Positions 41,622 through 50,461 of a stretch of DNA of 64,000 nt are shown here, piece after piece. Under the pieces are notes generated by a model, which saw only the letters and a program-made list of their open reading frames with translations, was not told the origin of the DNA and made no database searches. This DNA comes from Oceanicola sp. 502str15. GTDB taxonomy: Bacteria > Pseudomonadota > Alphaproteobacteria > Rhodobacterales > Rhodobacteraceae. The stretch is taken from positions 3,658,501-3,722,500 of the forward strand of contig NZ_WYDQ01000001.1 of the NCBI RefSeq assembly GCF_024105635.1. The letters run 5' to 3'. Numbering within the stretch: position 1 is the first letter of the stretch; every line of letters starts with the position of its first letter. The translations under genes and the position numbers were made by a program.

Positions 41622-42363
41622 TTCCGTGCCCTCCAAGGTAAAGCTCGCGCACCTGCGCATTGCCCGCGATCTCCTGCGGCGTGCCCTCGGTCAGAATGCG
41701 CCCCTGCACCAGCACCACGATCTGCTGCGCGACCCGGAAGACGAGATCCATGTCGTGCTCGATGATGAGCACGGCGAGATCGGCAGGCAGGGCCTCTATG
41801 GCCTGCACGATCAGATGGGTTTCCGAAGAGGGCACTCCGGCGGCCGGTTCGTCGAGGATCAGCACGCGCGGACGCAGGGCCAGCGTGAGCGCCAGTTCGA
41901 CGAGCCGTTGCTGGCCATAGGCGAGATCGGCCACGCGCCTGTCGGCCAGCGGCTCCAGGGCGAACTGGTCGATCAGTGCGGCCACCTCTGCCTCGGTCTC
42001 GCCATTGCCATCGGCCCGGCGGAACATGGAAAACCCGCGCCCCTGCCGCTCGAGGATCGGCAGGCGGAGGTTTTCGCGCACCGTGAGGTCTCGGAACAGC
42101 GTGGTGATCTGGAAGGTCTTGGCGATGCCGCGCTTGACCCGCTGAGCCTCGTTGAGGCGGCCAATGTCCACCCCGTCGAAGCGGATCGCCCCCGAGGAGG
42201 GCGGCAGGATGCCGGTGACGAGGTTTGAGAACGTGCTCTTGCCTGCGCCATTGGGGCCGATCAGCGCCTTGCGGTCGCCCGGCTTCAGGTCGAAGTCGAT
42301 ATTCTCCGACACGGTCAGCCCGCCGAACCGCTTGGAAAGTCCGCGTACCTCAAGTCCCTGCAT
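41614..42363 (-). CDS. livG: Branched-chain-type ABC transporter ATPase (LivG)
   Basis: A 249-residue ATP-binding subunit: GLSKRFGGLTVSENIDFDL, Walker A LIGPNGAGKSTFSNLVTGIL, LAYGQQRLVELALTLALRP in the signature position, Walker B LILDEPAAGVP and VLIIEHDMDLVF. The GIAKTFQITTLFRDLTVREN block is the LivG Q-loop. Its start overlaps the livM stop by 14 bases, typical for co-translated subunits. Confidence 0.93.
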   Translation of the reverse strand: MQGLEVRGLSKRFGGLTVSENIDFDLKPGDRKALIGPNGAGKSTFSNLVTGILPPSSGAIRFDGVDIGRLNEAQRVKRGIAKTFQITTLFRDLTVRENLRLPILERQGRGFSMFRRADGNGETEAEVAALIDQFALEPLADRRVADLAYGQQRLVELALTLALRPRVLILDEPAAGVPSSETHLIVQAIEALPADLAVLIIEHDMDLVFRVAQQIVVLVQGRILTEGTPQEIAGNAQVRELYLGGHGNG

Positions 42364-43297
42364 CGCGACCTCCCAGGCGTTTCAGCGCGGTGGGCACGGC
42401 GACCAGCCCGCGCGGCAGGAAGAAGACCACCGCCAGCACCAGCGCGCCGATGACGAAGAGCCAGTTGAACGGGTCGTTCGCGGCGGCCCAGTGGTGGACG
42501 AACATGAAAACGAGGGTGCCCAGCACCGCGCCGTAGAGCCTGCCAGTGCCGCCGAGGATGAGCATGATCAGGGCTTCGGCGGAGAGGGTGAAGGAAAAGG
42601 ACTCCAGGCTCACAAGCTGTGTCACCTGCGCCGAGAGCGCGCCCGCGATCCCCGCAATCGCCCCGCCGATGGTGTAGGCCGCCACGCGCCGCCAGTAGAC
42701 CGAGGTGCCGATGGCGGCCATGCGCTCGGGGCTTTCGTGGATGCCGCGCAGCGACAGGCCGAAGGGCGCGCGAGTGAGCAGGGTGAGGAAGGCGAAGACG
42801 GTCGCGAGGACGGCGAGGGCATACCAGAAGCCGGTCTGCCCGACGAAATCGAACTCGAAGAGGCCCAGCACCGGCTCCATCCGGATGCCGCGCAGCCCGT
42901 CGGCCCCGCCGGTGAGGTCACGCGCCTTGTTGGCGACCTCGTGGCAGATGGCGGCCACGGCGATGGTGAGCATGATCAGCGTCAGCCCATGGGCGCGCAG
43001 CACGATCAGCCCCGAGATGAAGGCCAGCGCCGCCCCTGCCACCCCGGCCACCAGAAGGCCGGCAATCGGGTCGGCCCAGGCGTGGATCGCGAAAAGCCCG
43101 GCCGCATAGGCGCCTGCGCCATAAAAGGCGGCCTGCCCGAGAGTGGCGATGCCCGCGAAGCCGAGCACAAGGTCGAGCGAGAGCACCAACACCGCCATGA
43201 TCAGGATGCGGGTGAGGAAGGCGAGGTTGTAGGGCAGCGCGAAATGGAGCGCGACAGCGAGGGCCAGAAGGGCCAGCGGCGGGATCCAGGATTTCAT
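42350..43297 (-). CDS. livM: Branched-chain-type ABC permease (LivM)
   Basis: A 315-residue inner-membrane subunit with about eight to ten spans. The family blocks are VLSLDLVLGFAGIATLGQAA, FYGAGAYAAG, ANKARDLTGGADGLRGI, RGIHESPERMAAIGTSVY and ILGGTGRLYGAVLGTLVF. The start ATG overlaps the livH stop (ATGA). It forms the translocation channel with LivH. Confidence 0.93.
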   Translation of the reverse strand: MKSWIPPLALLALAVALHFALPYNLAFLTRILIMAVLVLSLDLVLGFAGIATLGQAAFYGAGAYAAGLFAIHAWADPIAGLLVAGVAGAALAFISGLIVLRAHGLTLIMLTIAVAAICHEVANKARDLTGGADGLRGIRMEPVLGLFEFDFVGQTGFWYALAVLATVFAFLTLLTRAPFGLSLRGIHESPERMAAIGTSVYWRRVAAYTIGGAIAGIAGALSAQVTQLVSLESFSFTLSAEALIMLILGGTGRLYGAVLGTLVFMFVHHWAAANDPFNWLFVIGALVLAVVFFLPRGLVAVPTALKRLGGRDAGT

Positions 43298-44157
43298 GAT
43301 GTCCTCACGATCAGCCCGTTCGGGCGCAGCGCAAGAAGCGCGATGACCAGCGCGAAGAAGGTGATGGTGGCAAAGTCGGGCGCAAGGTAGCGGGCCGCGG
43401 TTTCCAGCAGGCCCAGCCCGATGGCGGCCAGGAAGCTGCCCGCGATGGAGCCCATGCCGCCCACCGCCACCACGATCAGGAAGAGCACCATGTAGCGGAG
43501 CGGATAATAGGCGTCGATCGGCAGGATCTCTGCGCCGAGCACACCGCCGAATGCCGCGAGGCCCGCGCCGAGGGCGAAGGCGGCCATGAAGATGCGGTCG
43601 GTGTCGATACCATGGGCCGAGGCGGCGCCGCGATTGTCGACGGCGGCGCGCAGGCGGATGCCGAAGCGGGTGCGCTCGAGCAGCAGCCAGAGGCCCAGCA
43701 CCACGGCCAGACCACCGGCGATGACCAGCAGACGATGCACCGGCAGCGTGCGGAAGCCGAGATCGACACTGGCCTTCAGCCCCTCGGGCAGCGGCACCGA
43801 GAGCAGGCTGGAGCCCTGCCAGAGGTTGACCGAGGCGATCATCAGGAAGGTCAGGCCGATGGTGGCCAGCACCTGCTGCAGGTCGGTAAAGCCGTAGATC
43901 CGGCGATAGATCACCCGCTCCAGCGGCACCGAGAGCGCCACGGTTGCGGCAATCGCCAGCGCCAGCGCAGGCCAGAACGGCAGGCCGAGGTCGGCGGCGA
44001 ACCAATGGGCAAAGGTGCCGCCCAGCAGGGCAAAACCGCCGTGGGCGAGGTTCACCACCCGCATCAGGCCCATGGTGACGGAGAGGCCGACGGAGATCAT
44101 GAACAGGATCATCCCGTAGGCAACGCCGTCCACGAGTATGTTGAGAAACAGGGTCAT
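43294..44157 (-). CDS. livH: Branched-chain-type ABC permease (LivH)
   Basis: A 287-residue inner-membrane subunit. LivH signatures include VDGVAYGMILFMISVGLSVT, MGLMRVVNLAHGGFALLGG, LERVIYRRIYGFTDLQQVLA, RAAVDNRGAASAHGIDTDRI and GGMGSIAGSFLAAIGLGLLE. It lies downstream of the binding-protein gene, separated by 58 bases containing a stem-loop. Confidence 0.93.
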   Translation of the reverse strand: MTLFLNILVDGVAYGMILFMISVGLSVTMGLMRVVNLAHGGFALLGGTFAHWFAADLGLPFWPALALAIAATVALSVPLERVIYRRIYGFTDLQQVLATIGLTFLMIASVNLWQGSSLLSVPLPEGLKASVDLGFRTLPVHRLLVIAGGLAVVLGLWLLLERTRFGIRLRAAVDNRGAASAHGIDTDRIFMAAFALGAGLAAFGGVLGAEILPIDAYYPLRYMVLFLIVVAVGGMGSIAGSFLAAIGLGLLETAARYLAPDFATITFFALVIALLALRPNGLIVRTS

Positions 44158-44182
44158 CTGGCTTTCAATCGCTGGATCAGCC

Positions 44183-44204
44183 CCGGGCCGGCGGACCGGC
44201 CCGG
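44183..44204 (-). promoter_or_regulatory. Intercistronic stem-loop after ABC binding-protein gene
   Basis: CCGGGCCGG (44183-44191) pairs perfectly with CCGGCCCGG (44196-44204) around a four-base loop. It lies between the binding-protein stop and livH, lacks a T-run, and probably protects the upstream message or tunes the stoichiometry of binding protein to permease. Confidence 0.65.
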
Positions 44205-44215
44205 AGCGGGGAGGA

Positions 44216-45382
44216 TCACTTGTCCCAGCCGAGGTCGCCCACGGTGGCGATCACGCCGGTCTCGCGGTTCACCAGCTTGCCGGTGTCCTCGTCGCGGGCG
44301 ACTTCGCGGATGTAGACGTTCTGGATCAGGGTGCGGGCGTCGGGGTCCATCTTGACCGGGCCGCGCGGGCTTTCCCATTCCATGGTCTTGGCGGCCTCGA
44401 CGGCGGCGGGGCCGTCGGACCCGGCGGCGGCAACCATCTGGTAGATCAGGTGGGTGCCGTCATAGGCGCCGACCGAGGCCCAGTTGGCGATTGCGTCGGG
44501 GAACAGCTCGGTGAGCTTGGCCTGAAACGCGCGGTTCTCGTCGGAGTCATGCGCGCCCGAGTAGTGGTAGGCCGTTGTCAGCCCGATGGCGGCATCGCCC
44601 AGCCCCTGAAGGTTCACCTCTTCGGTCTCCGCCGTGCCGAGAAACTTGATGCCTGCCTCGGCCAGACCGTTCTCGTTGTAGGTCTTGGTATAGGTGAAGG
44701 TGGGCGGGCCGCCGGGCAGGAAGGTGAAGACCGCATCGGGCGCGGCGTCGCGCACGCTCTGGATGAAAGGGGTGAAATCGGTGGTGCTGAGCGGCATGCG
44801 GATCGAATCCACGACCTCGCCGCCCCTGGCCTCGAAGGCGGCCTTGAAGGCGTTTTCGGCGTCGATCCCGGGGCCGTAGTCGGTCACGGTGGTCGCCGCC
44901 GTGCGCATCCCCTGGTCATAGGCCCATTCGGCCAGCGGCGCGGAAACCTGCCAGAGGGTGTAGCTGGTGCGCAGGTAGAATTCGCTCTCCTTGTTGATCG
45001 AGGAGGTGGCGGCATTGAAGATCACCGTCGGCGTCTGGCTCTGCTCGATCAGCGGCGCTACGGCCAGCGCGTTCGGGGTGAAGGTGAAACCGGCGAGATA
45101 ATCCACCTGATCGCGGATCAGCAGCTCCTGCGCGAGGCTGCGCGACTGGTCGGGGTTCGGCCCGCCCACGTCCTTGTAGATGAACTCGATCTCGTGCTCG
45201 CCCGCCGTGGTGCCATGCTGGGCCACGTAGGTTTCCACCGCCTCCTGGTATTGCTTGCCGTAGATGGCGAAGGGCCCGGAAAAGGGCGCGACGACCCCGA
45301 CCTTGATCGTGTCGGCCCCGGCGGCTGCGGGCAAAGCGGTAGCTATCACGGCCGCAAGGGCCGCGTGGATGGCGCGTGTCAT
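44216..45382 (-). CDS. ABC transporter substrate-binding protein (branched-chain/aromatic type)
   Basis: A 388-residue periplasmic protein of the Leu/Ile/Val-binding type. A signal peptide (about 23 residues, ending ALPAAAGA) is followed by TIKVGVVAPFSGPFAIYGKQ, the ligand-loop region FTFTPNALAVAPLIEQSQTP, AATSSINKESEFYLRTSYTL and GAYDGTHLIYQMVAAAG. It delivers the substrate to LivHMGF. As first gene of the operon ending in the MarR gene it follows a canonical promoter and a palindromic operator; GGGAGGA lies before the ATG. Confidence 0.92.
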   Translation of the reverse strand: MTRAIHAALAAVIATALPAAAGADTIKVGVVAPFSGPFAIYGKQYQEAVETYVAQHGTTAGEHEIEFIYKDVGGPNPDQSRSLAQELLIRDQVDYLAGFTFTPNALAVAPLIEQSQTPTVIFNAATSSINKESEFYLRTSYTLWQVSAPLAEWAYDQGMRTAATTVTDYGPGIDAENAFKAAFEARGGEVVDSIRMPLSTTDFTPFIQSVRDAAPDAVFTFLPGGPPTFTYTKTYNENGLAEAGIKFLGTAETEEVNLQGLGDAAIGLTTAYHYSGAHDSDENRAFQAKLTELFPDAIANWASVGAYDGTHLIYQMVAAAGSDGPAAVEAAKTMEWESPRGPVKMDPDARTLIQNVYIREVARDEDTGKLVNRETGVIATVGDLGWDK

Positions 45383-45423
45383 GGAATATCCTCCCTGAAG
45401 TCCCGCACACCTCCCCGGGTGCG

Positions 45424-45474
45424 GAGTTGATGATTCAACTCAGGTCAGAATAGGGGTGTCTCTTGATATGTCAA
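45424..45474 (-). promoter_or_regulatory. Promoter and palindromic operator of the ABC-P450 operon
   Basis: On the minus strand TTGACA (45474-45469) and TATTCT (45452-45447) are separated by 16 bases, a good sigma-70 promoter. Just downstream, covering the expected transcription start, lies a perfect palindrome GAGTTGA-ATCA-TCAACTC (45424-45441). A further CTGAGTTGA half-site overlaps the -35 box, matching the CTGAGTTGA that begins the palindrome. This is a classic repressor layout; the MarR protein encoded at the operon's end is the likely ligand-responsive repressor. Confidence 0.7.
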
Positions 45475-45525
45475 CTCAGTTAGGCGGCGACCATGTAATG
45501 CGGCGAAAGAGACTGATATCAAGGA

Positions 45526-45584
45526 GAAAAATCGCCCGCAGGGCCGGGCAGCCAGCCCGTCGAACTTGATTCGACAGGGCTGGC
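45526..45584 (-). terminator. Terminator region downstream of tctA
   Basis: Two hairpins follow the tctA stop. The first pairs GCCAGCCCGTCGAA (45551-45564) with TTCGACAGGGCTGGC (45570-45584), one base bulged. The second pairs GCCCG with CGGGC around 45534-45549 and is followed on the minus strand by a T-run (AAAAA at about 45527-45531 on the plus strand). This ends the TTT operon before the next promoter. Confidence 0.7.
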
Positions 45585-45604
45585 CCGCGCGGTGAGTGCC
45601 CCGG

Positions 45605-47104
45605 TCAGCCGCCTTGACGCGCCCGCCGCAGGCTTCTCAGCCATGGCATCAGGAAGGGTGAAACGATGCTCAGCACGGCCGCAAAGAGCAGCAGGCCGGA
45701 GATCGGGCGGGTGAAGAAGGGCAGGATGCCATCGTCGGTGTAGGTCATCCCGCGCCGCAGGTTCAGCTCCAGCATCGGGGCGAGGATGAAGGCGAGGATG
45801 AAGGGGCCGATCGGCAGGCGCAGCTTGTCCATCGCCAGCCCGAGCCCGGCAAACCCGAGCAGCAGCACGTAGTTGAAGGCGGTCGAGGAGCCGACGAAGA
45901 CGCCCATGAAGCCCAGCACCACGATCGCCGGGTAGAGGTAGTGATACGGAATCTTCAGGATCGCCGGAAACAGCCGCATCCCCCAGAACTGCATCACCAG
46001 CACCAGAACCGCGGCGATCAGCGCGGTCAGGAACAGCGCATAGACGATCTCGGGGTTGTTGTTGAACAGCAGCGGCCCGGCCTGCACGCCATGAATCATC
46101 AGCCCGCCGAGCAGGATCGCCGTGACCCCGTCCCCCGGAATGCCGAGGGCGACCATCGGGATCAGCGAGCCGCCCACGCTCGCATTGTTGGAGGTTTCCG
46201 AGGCAAAAACGCCGTCGACGCAGCCCTTGCCGAACTTCTCCGGGTGCCTGCTGGCCGATTTGGCCTGCGCATAGGCCACCATGTTCGAAAGCGCCGCGCC
46301 CATGCCCGGCAGGAAGCCGATCCAAAGGCCGATCATGAAGGAGCGGATCATGTTCCAGGTGTTGTCGCGGTACTCCTTCCACGTCACGCCAAAACCCTTG
46401 ATGTCGCTCGCATCCACCTCCGGCACCTGCTGCTGCCCGCGGGCATAGTCCTGCACGATCTGCTTGAGCGCGAAGAAACCAAGCATCAGCGGAATCAGGT
46501 CGAACCCGCCGTTGAGGTAGATGTTGCCGAAGGTGAAGCGCGGGTATCCGTCGATCGGCGCGAAGCCCACCGAGGCAAGGATGAGCCCGAGGGCCGCGGC
46601 GGCCAGCCCGTGAAAGACCGAGCCGCGCGACAGCGCCGCCACCAGCGAGATGGCGCAGAACCCGAGCGAGAAATACTCCCACGGCCCCATCTTCAGCGCG
46701 AGGCGCGCCATCAGCGGCGAGGCGGCCATGGCGATGAGGATCGACAGGAAGGTGCCGATGAAGGAGGCAGTGATAGCCGCGCCGAGCGCCTTCACGGCCT
46801 GGCCATTGCGGGTCATCGGGTAGCCGTCGAAGCAGGTGGCGATGGCCGAGGGCGAGCCGGGAATGCCCAGCAGAATCGAGCCGATCATGGCACCCGACAC
46901 GCCGCCGACCCAGATTGAGACCAGCATCGCCAGCCCCACCTCGGGCGGCATGCCGAAGGTGATCGGCAGCAGAAGCGCCACGCCGAGCCCGCCCGAGAGG
47001 CCGGGGATCGCGCCCAGAACGATGCCGAGCGCGGTGGAAAGGATGATGACCAGCAGGGTCATCGGGGCGAGGAGCGTGCCGAAGCTGGCGAGGATGTCTT
47101 GCAT
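45605..47104 (-). CDS. tctA: Tripartite tricarboxylate transporter large permease (TctA)
   Basis: A 499-residue, roughly 12-span inner-membrane permease of the TTT family. Signatures are ALGIVLGAIPGLSGGLGVAL, ISIWVGGVSGAMIGSILLG, IPGSPSAIATCFDGYPMTRN, GLWIGFLPGMGAALSNMVAY and ASETSNNASVGGSLIPMVAL. It is the last gene of the operon. The substrate is unknown; nearby hydrolases suggest an ester- or lactone-derived organic acid. Confidence 0.95.
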   Translation of the reverse strand: MQDILASFGTLLAPMTLLVIILSTALGIVLGAIPGLSGGLGVALLLPITFGMPPEVGLAMLVSIWVGGVSGAMIGSILLGIPGSPSAIATCFDGYPMTRNGQAVKALGAAITASFIGTFLSILIAMAASPLMARLALKMGPWEYFSLGFCAISLVAALSRGSVFHGLAAAALGLILASVGFAPIDGYPRFTFGNIYLNGGFDLIPLMLGFFALKQIVQDYARGQQQVPEVDASDIKGFGVTWKEYRDNTWNMIRSFMIGLWIGFLPGMGAALSNMVAYAQAKSASRHPEKFGKGCVDGVFASETSNNASVGGSLIPMVALGIPGDGVTAILLGGLMIHGVQAGPLLFNNNPEIVYALFLTALIAAVLVLVMQFWGMRLFPAILKIPYHYLYPAIVVLGFMGVFVGSSTAFNYVLLLGFAGLGLAMDKLRLPIGPFILAFILAPMLELNLRRGMTYTDDGILPFFTRPISGLLLFAAVLSIVSPFLMPWLRSLRRARQGG

Positions 47105-47117
47105 TTTTCTTGGCCCG

Positions 47118-47594
47118 TCAGAAGAGGATGCCGGAGGGCAGGAGCGTGTTCAGCAGTTCGGAGAACACCAGATGCACGCCGCCGGTGACGGCAAGCCCAT
47201 AGAGCGCCCCGCGCCACCAGACCCGGCGCTCGGCCCCGGCGATGGTGTGGTAGAAGGCGTAGACCATCAGCGGCGTGGCGATGTAGTAGCCGAGCAGCCA
47301 GAGGGCGAGGGAGTAGGCCACCAGAAGGCCGAACATGATGGCCCCCCTGCGGGCAGCGGGCGTCTGGTCGGTCCCGGCGGCCGCCTCCTCTTCCTCACGC
47401 AGGACGTCCGAGATCTTCGATCTGGTCAGCACCATCCCGAGCCCGCAGAGCAGCAGGATCGAGAACCCTAGCAGCGGAAAGAGCCGCGGCCCCGGGTCGT
47501 CGTTGAACGTGCGCACGCTGATCTGCATGGTCACGAGGATTCCGGCAATCGCAAATGCGACCAGCCCGGCTCCAAGCGGCTTTTCGGTGTTCAT
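47118..47594 (-). CDS. tctB: Tripartite tricarboxylate transporter small permease (TctB)
   Basis: A 158-residue protein with four hydrophobic spans, the first at AGLVAFAIAGILVTMQ and the last near IAGAERRVWWRGALYGLAVT with VFSELLNTLLPSGILF, the usual TctB C-terminal pattern. GGGAGG precedes the ATG at 47594. It is 13 bases upstream of tctA and forms the permease with it. Confidence 0.88.
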   Translation of the reverse strand: MNTEKPLGAGLVAFAIAGILVTMQISVRTFNDDPGPRLFPLLGFSILLLCGLGMVLTRSKISDVLREEEEAAAGTDQTPAARRGAIMFGLLVAYSLALWLLGYYIATPLMVYAFYHTIAGAERRVWWRGALYGLAVTGGVHLVFSELLNTLLPSGILF

Positions 47595-47613
47595 CCTGTC
47601 CTCCCTCAAGGCT

Positions 47614-47640
47614 GCGGGGGCCGGTTGGGCCCGCCCCCGC
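47614..47640 (-). promoter_or_regulatory. Intercistronic stem-loop after tctC
   Basis: GCGGGGGC (47614-47621) pairs with GCCCCCGC (47633-47640) across an 11-base loop, lying between tctC and tctB. It has no T-run. Similar elements follow the other binding-protein genes in the window. Confidence 0.6.
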
Positions 47641-47665
47641 GGTATGGTCTGTCACATGCCGACGA

Positions 47666-48622
47666 TCAGCGTGAGAGGCCCAGTCGTTCGGCCAGCGCCG
47701 CAATCTTGGCGTCCTCCGTGGCCATCAGCTCCTGCGCGCCCTCCACGTCGTAGTAGGTGAACACGCTGTCCGCCTTCTTCAGGGCGTCCTGTGCCGTGGC
47801 GTCCTCGGCCATGCCGGCGGTTGCGGCGTTGATCGTGGCCACGAGGTCCGGGTCCATGTCCTTCGGGCCCCAAAGGACCAGTGGCGCCAGCCAGCTCACA
47901 TTCACGCCCTGCTGCACGCAGGTCTCGTACTCGGGATAGGCGGGATGAGGTTCGGGGTCGAGCAGGCAGAGCACCTTCATGTCGCCCGCCTGTTCGTATT
48001 GCTTGGCCGAGCCCGCGCCGAGGTTGCCCATCTCGATATGGCCCCCCTGGATCGCCGCCACCTTGTCGACCTCGGCGGAGGCTTCGAGCAGCTTCAGGTC
48101 CACATCCTCGTTCATCATGATGAGGCCCGCGATGAAATGGGTCGTGCGGCCGAGCGACACCGCGACGGTGCGCGCCCCGGGGTTGGCGCGGGCGTCGTCC
48201 ACGAACTCCTTCATGGTATCCCAAGGCGCATCGGCGGCCACGGCATAGACCTGCGGCGCATAGCTTTGCGCCACGCCGATGGTGGTAAAGTCATCAAGCC
48301 CGATGTCGCTGTGGCCTGTGTGGTAGCCCGCCAGCAGGCCGGTGTGGTTGAACAGAATGGTGTTGCCGTCCGGCGCGGCGGTCATCACCTGATTGTAGGC
48401 AATCGAGCCGCCGCCGCCATCGACGTTCACCACCACCACGTCGCCGCCGGTTTCGCGGGCGAGATAGTCGGAGAAGATCCGCGCCATCACATCGGTTCCG
48501 CCGCCGGGTTTGGATGGCACGATGATCTGCACGGGTTGGGTGGGCCACTCGGCGGCCTGCGCCGTCGCGCCCGCCGCAAGTGTCAGTGCCACTGCGGCCC
48601 CGATGAGATTGGTTGCTTTCAT
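47666..48622 (-). CDS. tctC: TTT substrate-binding protein (TctC/Bug family)
   Basis: A 318-residue periplasmic binding protein. A signal peptide ending ATAQA-A is followed by the Bug-family blocks WPTQPVQIIVPSKPGGGTDV, MARIFSDYL, VVVVNVDGGGGSIAYNQVMT and a PDGNTILFNHTGLLAGYHTG segment. The VSLGRTTHFIAGLIMM region corresponds to the ligand pocket. It sits 21 bases after the esterase gene in a six-gene operon that also encodes a second binding protein at 50462-51472. Confidence 0.93.
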   Translation of the reverse strand: MKATNLIGAAVALTLAAGATAQAAEWPTQPVQIIVPSKPGGGTDVMARIFSDYLARETGGDVVVVNVDGGGGSIAYNQVMTAAPDGNTILFNHTGLLAGYHTGHSDIGLDDFTTIGVAQSYAPQVYAVAADAPWDTMKEFVDDARANPGARTVAVSLGRTTHFIAGLIMMNEDVDLKLLEASAEVDKVAAIQGGHIEMGNLGAGSAKQYEQAGDMKVLCLLDPEPHPAYPEYETCVQQGVNVSWLAPLVLWGPKDMDPDLVATINAATAGMAEDATAQDALKKADSVFTYYDVEGAQELMATEDAKIAALAERLGLSR

Positions 48623-48643
48623 GTTGTCCTCCCTTGAATGGTT

Positions 48644-49546
48644 TCAGCCGTAAAGCCGGTTCAGCCAGCCGAAGATCCGCGCCCGCGCCTCCTCGTGGCG
48701 GGCCTTGCCGCTCACGACCCAGCCGTGGTCGCAATCGTCGAACTGGCGCACCTCGATATCGACACCCGCGGCAATGAGCTGCCCGGCATAGCGATGCGCC
48801 TCGTGGCGCAACGGATCGAGCCCGGCGACGATCATCAGCGCGGGGGGCTGGCCCTCCAGCAGCTCGGGCGCGGCCAGAACCGGCGAGACCAGCGGATTGC
48901 GCATGTTTTCGGGCACCTGGCAGTAGAGCACGTTGAAGGCGTGCATCCGCTCGGCCGGCATGATCGAGCGTGGGTCGATCTTGTCTTCCGGCGGGGTGGC
49001 GGCATCGAGAAACGGATAGTCGAGCAGCTGCCCGCACACCCGGAACGCGCCGCTCTCCTGCGCCATCTGGCAGATCGAGGCGGTGAAGTTGCCGCCTGCC
49101 GAATGGCCGCCGATGGCAATGCGTGCGGGGTCGATCCCGAGGGCTCCGGCCTGCTCGAAGGTCCAGGCGACCACGTCATGGCACTCGTGCAGCCCGGCGG
49201 GAAAGGGGTGCTCGGGGGCAAGCCGGTAGTCGACGTCGAGCACCAGCGCCCCGGTGGCCCGGGCGAGCTGGGCGCAGAACATCGTATCGCGGCGATGATA
49301 TCCGCGCACGAAGCCGCCGCCATGAAAGTTGATGAAGCAGGGCCGGGGGGCGGTGCCCTCGGCGGGCGTCACCTTCATCACCCGGGACGGGCCGACGCGG
49401 GTGGGCACGGCAAGCTCCTCCACGGTCACGGCGGCCAGATCTGCCTCCATCTCGGGGGTGATGGTCGGGGGCAGCAGGGTGCCCTCGCGCAATTCGCCGG
49501 CCAGCGCCAGCTTGGCCTCGGGGCTCATGTCGAAGGAATAGGTCAT
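48644..49546 (-). CDS. Alpha/beta hydrolase, HSL-type esterase
   Basis: A 300-residue esterase or lipase of the hormone-sensitive-lipase group. The oxyanion-hole motif HGGGFVRGYHRRD (about residue 74), nucleophile elbow GGHSAGGNFTAS (Ser about 150), and C-terminal acid and histidine (VEVRQF-type DDCDHGWVV, His about 278) are visible; the Asp of IVAGLDPLRHEA fits the catalytic acid. It may cleave an ester of the substrate imported by the adjoining TTT system. The start overlaps the stop of the metallo-hydrolase gene (ATGA). Confidence 0.9.
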   Translation of the reverse strand: MTYSFDMSPEAKLALAGELREGTLLPPTITPEMEADLAAVTVEELAVPTRVGPSRVMKVTPAEGTAPRPCFINFHGGGFVRGYHRRDTMFCAQLARATGALVLDVDYRLAPEHPFPAGLHECHDVVAWTFEQAGALGIDPARIAIGGHSAGGNFTASICQMAQESGAFRVCGQLLDYPFLDAATPPEDKIDPRSIMPAERMHAFNVLYCQVPENMRNPLVSPVLAAPELLEGQPPALMIVAGLDPLRHEAHRYAGQLIAAGVDIEVRQFDDCDHGWVVSGKARHEEARARIFGWLNRLYG

Positions 49547-50370
49547 GCCGCCTGTCCCATCAGGTCGCGCACCTGCGCGATGCGCCCGTCGATCAGCGCG
49601 TGCCAGGTGGAGGGGTCGTAGAACGGGTTCCGGCCGGGTCGGATGGTGTCGACCTTGCCGAGCATCCCGACCTGCGCCGGGTGGGAGCCAAGGGTGATCT
49701 CCACCGGGATCTCGCGCACCTTCAGCATGGAGGCGAGGTAGGCGTCGCGTGCGCTCACCGGCAGCCCGGTCTCGGCCAGAAACTCATCGGCCAGCGTGTT
49801 CAGCCCAACGCCGCCATGCAGCCCGCACAGCCGCCCCCCGGCCTCGAAGAAAAACGAGGTGGTGCCCGGCGTGTGGCCCGGGGTCAGCAGGGTGCGGATC
49901 GAGCGGTCGCCGAGCATGACCGGGGTGTCGTCGGAATAGAAGGCATCGGGCGTGAAGTCGCCGCAGGGGTAGCCACTGGCAAAGATCTGGTCGGGCCGGG
50001 CCTGCATGAACGCCCAGTCCTCGCGGCTCATCATCACCTTCGCACCGCTGGCCTCCTGCACCGCCCGGACGCCGCCGATGTGGTCGTAGTGCATGTGCGA
50101 AATCAGGATCAGCGCAATATCGGTCGGCTCGAAGCCCAGCTTCCGCACCGCCTCGAACAGCAGGTAGACCTGCGGCTGCATCGTGGTGTCGATCAGCACC
50201 AGCCCGGCGTCGGTCTCCAGCAGGTAGGCCCCCACCCAGTTGTTGCCCACGTACCAGGTGCGCTCGGCGACCTCGAAAGGGTCTACATCCACCTCCCACG
50301 GACGCTCGCAGCCTTGCTGGAGGCACTCGAATGGATCGGTGGGGAGGGGCGGCAAAGGTCTTTTCTGCAT
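49543..50370 (-). CDS. Metallo-beta-lactamase-fold hydrolase
   Basis: A 275-residue hydrolase with the zinc motif LISHMHYDHIGGVRAV (HxHxDH, about residue 95), GHTPGTTSFFF (third metal ligand His), and ITLGSHPAQVGML toward the end where the last His lies. N-terminal FEVAERTWYVGNNWVGAYLL is typical of lactonase-like members. It may open a lactone or thioester in the pathway shared with the esterase. I start at ATG 50370; the open codons upstream run into the intergenic stem-loop. Confidence 0.85.
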   Translation of the reverse strand: MQKRPLPPLPTDPFECLQQGCERPWEVDVDPFEVAERTWYVGNNWVGAYLLETDAGLVLIDTTMQPQVYLLFEAVRKLGFEPTDIALILISHMHYDHIGGVRAVQEASGAKVMMSREDWAFMQARPDQIFASGYPCGDFTPDAFYSDDTPVMLGDRSIRTLLTPGHTPGTTSFFFEAGGRLCGLHGGVGLNTLADEFLAETGLPVSARDAYLASMLKVREIPVEITLGSHPAQVGMLGKVDTIRPGRNPFYDPSTWHALIDGRIAQVRDLMGQAA

Positions 50371-50421
50371 CGGAACGGATACCTGCAATCGGGGATGGCT
50401 GTGGAGGAGAAGGGGAGGGCG

Positions 50422-50452
50422 GCGGCGGGACGCGAAAGGGGCGGCCCGCCGC
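50422..50452 (-). promoter_or_regulatory. Intercistronic stem-loop after second tctC-like gene
   Basis: GCGGCGGG (50422-50429) pairs with CCCGCCGC (50445-50452) with a 15-base loop, just downstream of the binding-protein gene ending at 50462 and before the metallo-hydrolase gene. It has no T-run, so read-through is expected. Confidence 0.55.
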
Positions 50453-50461
50453 GGGCCGGTG

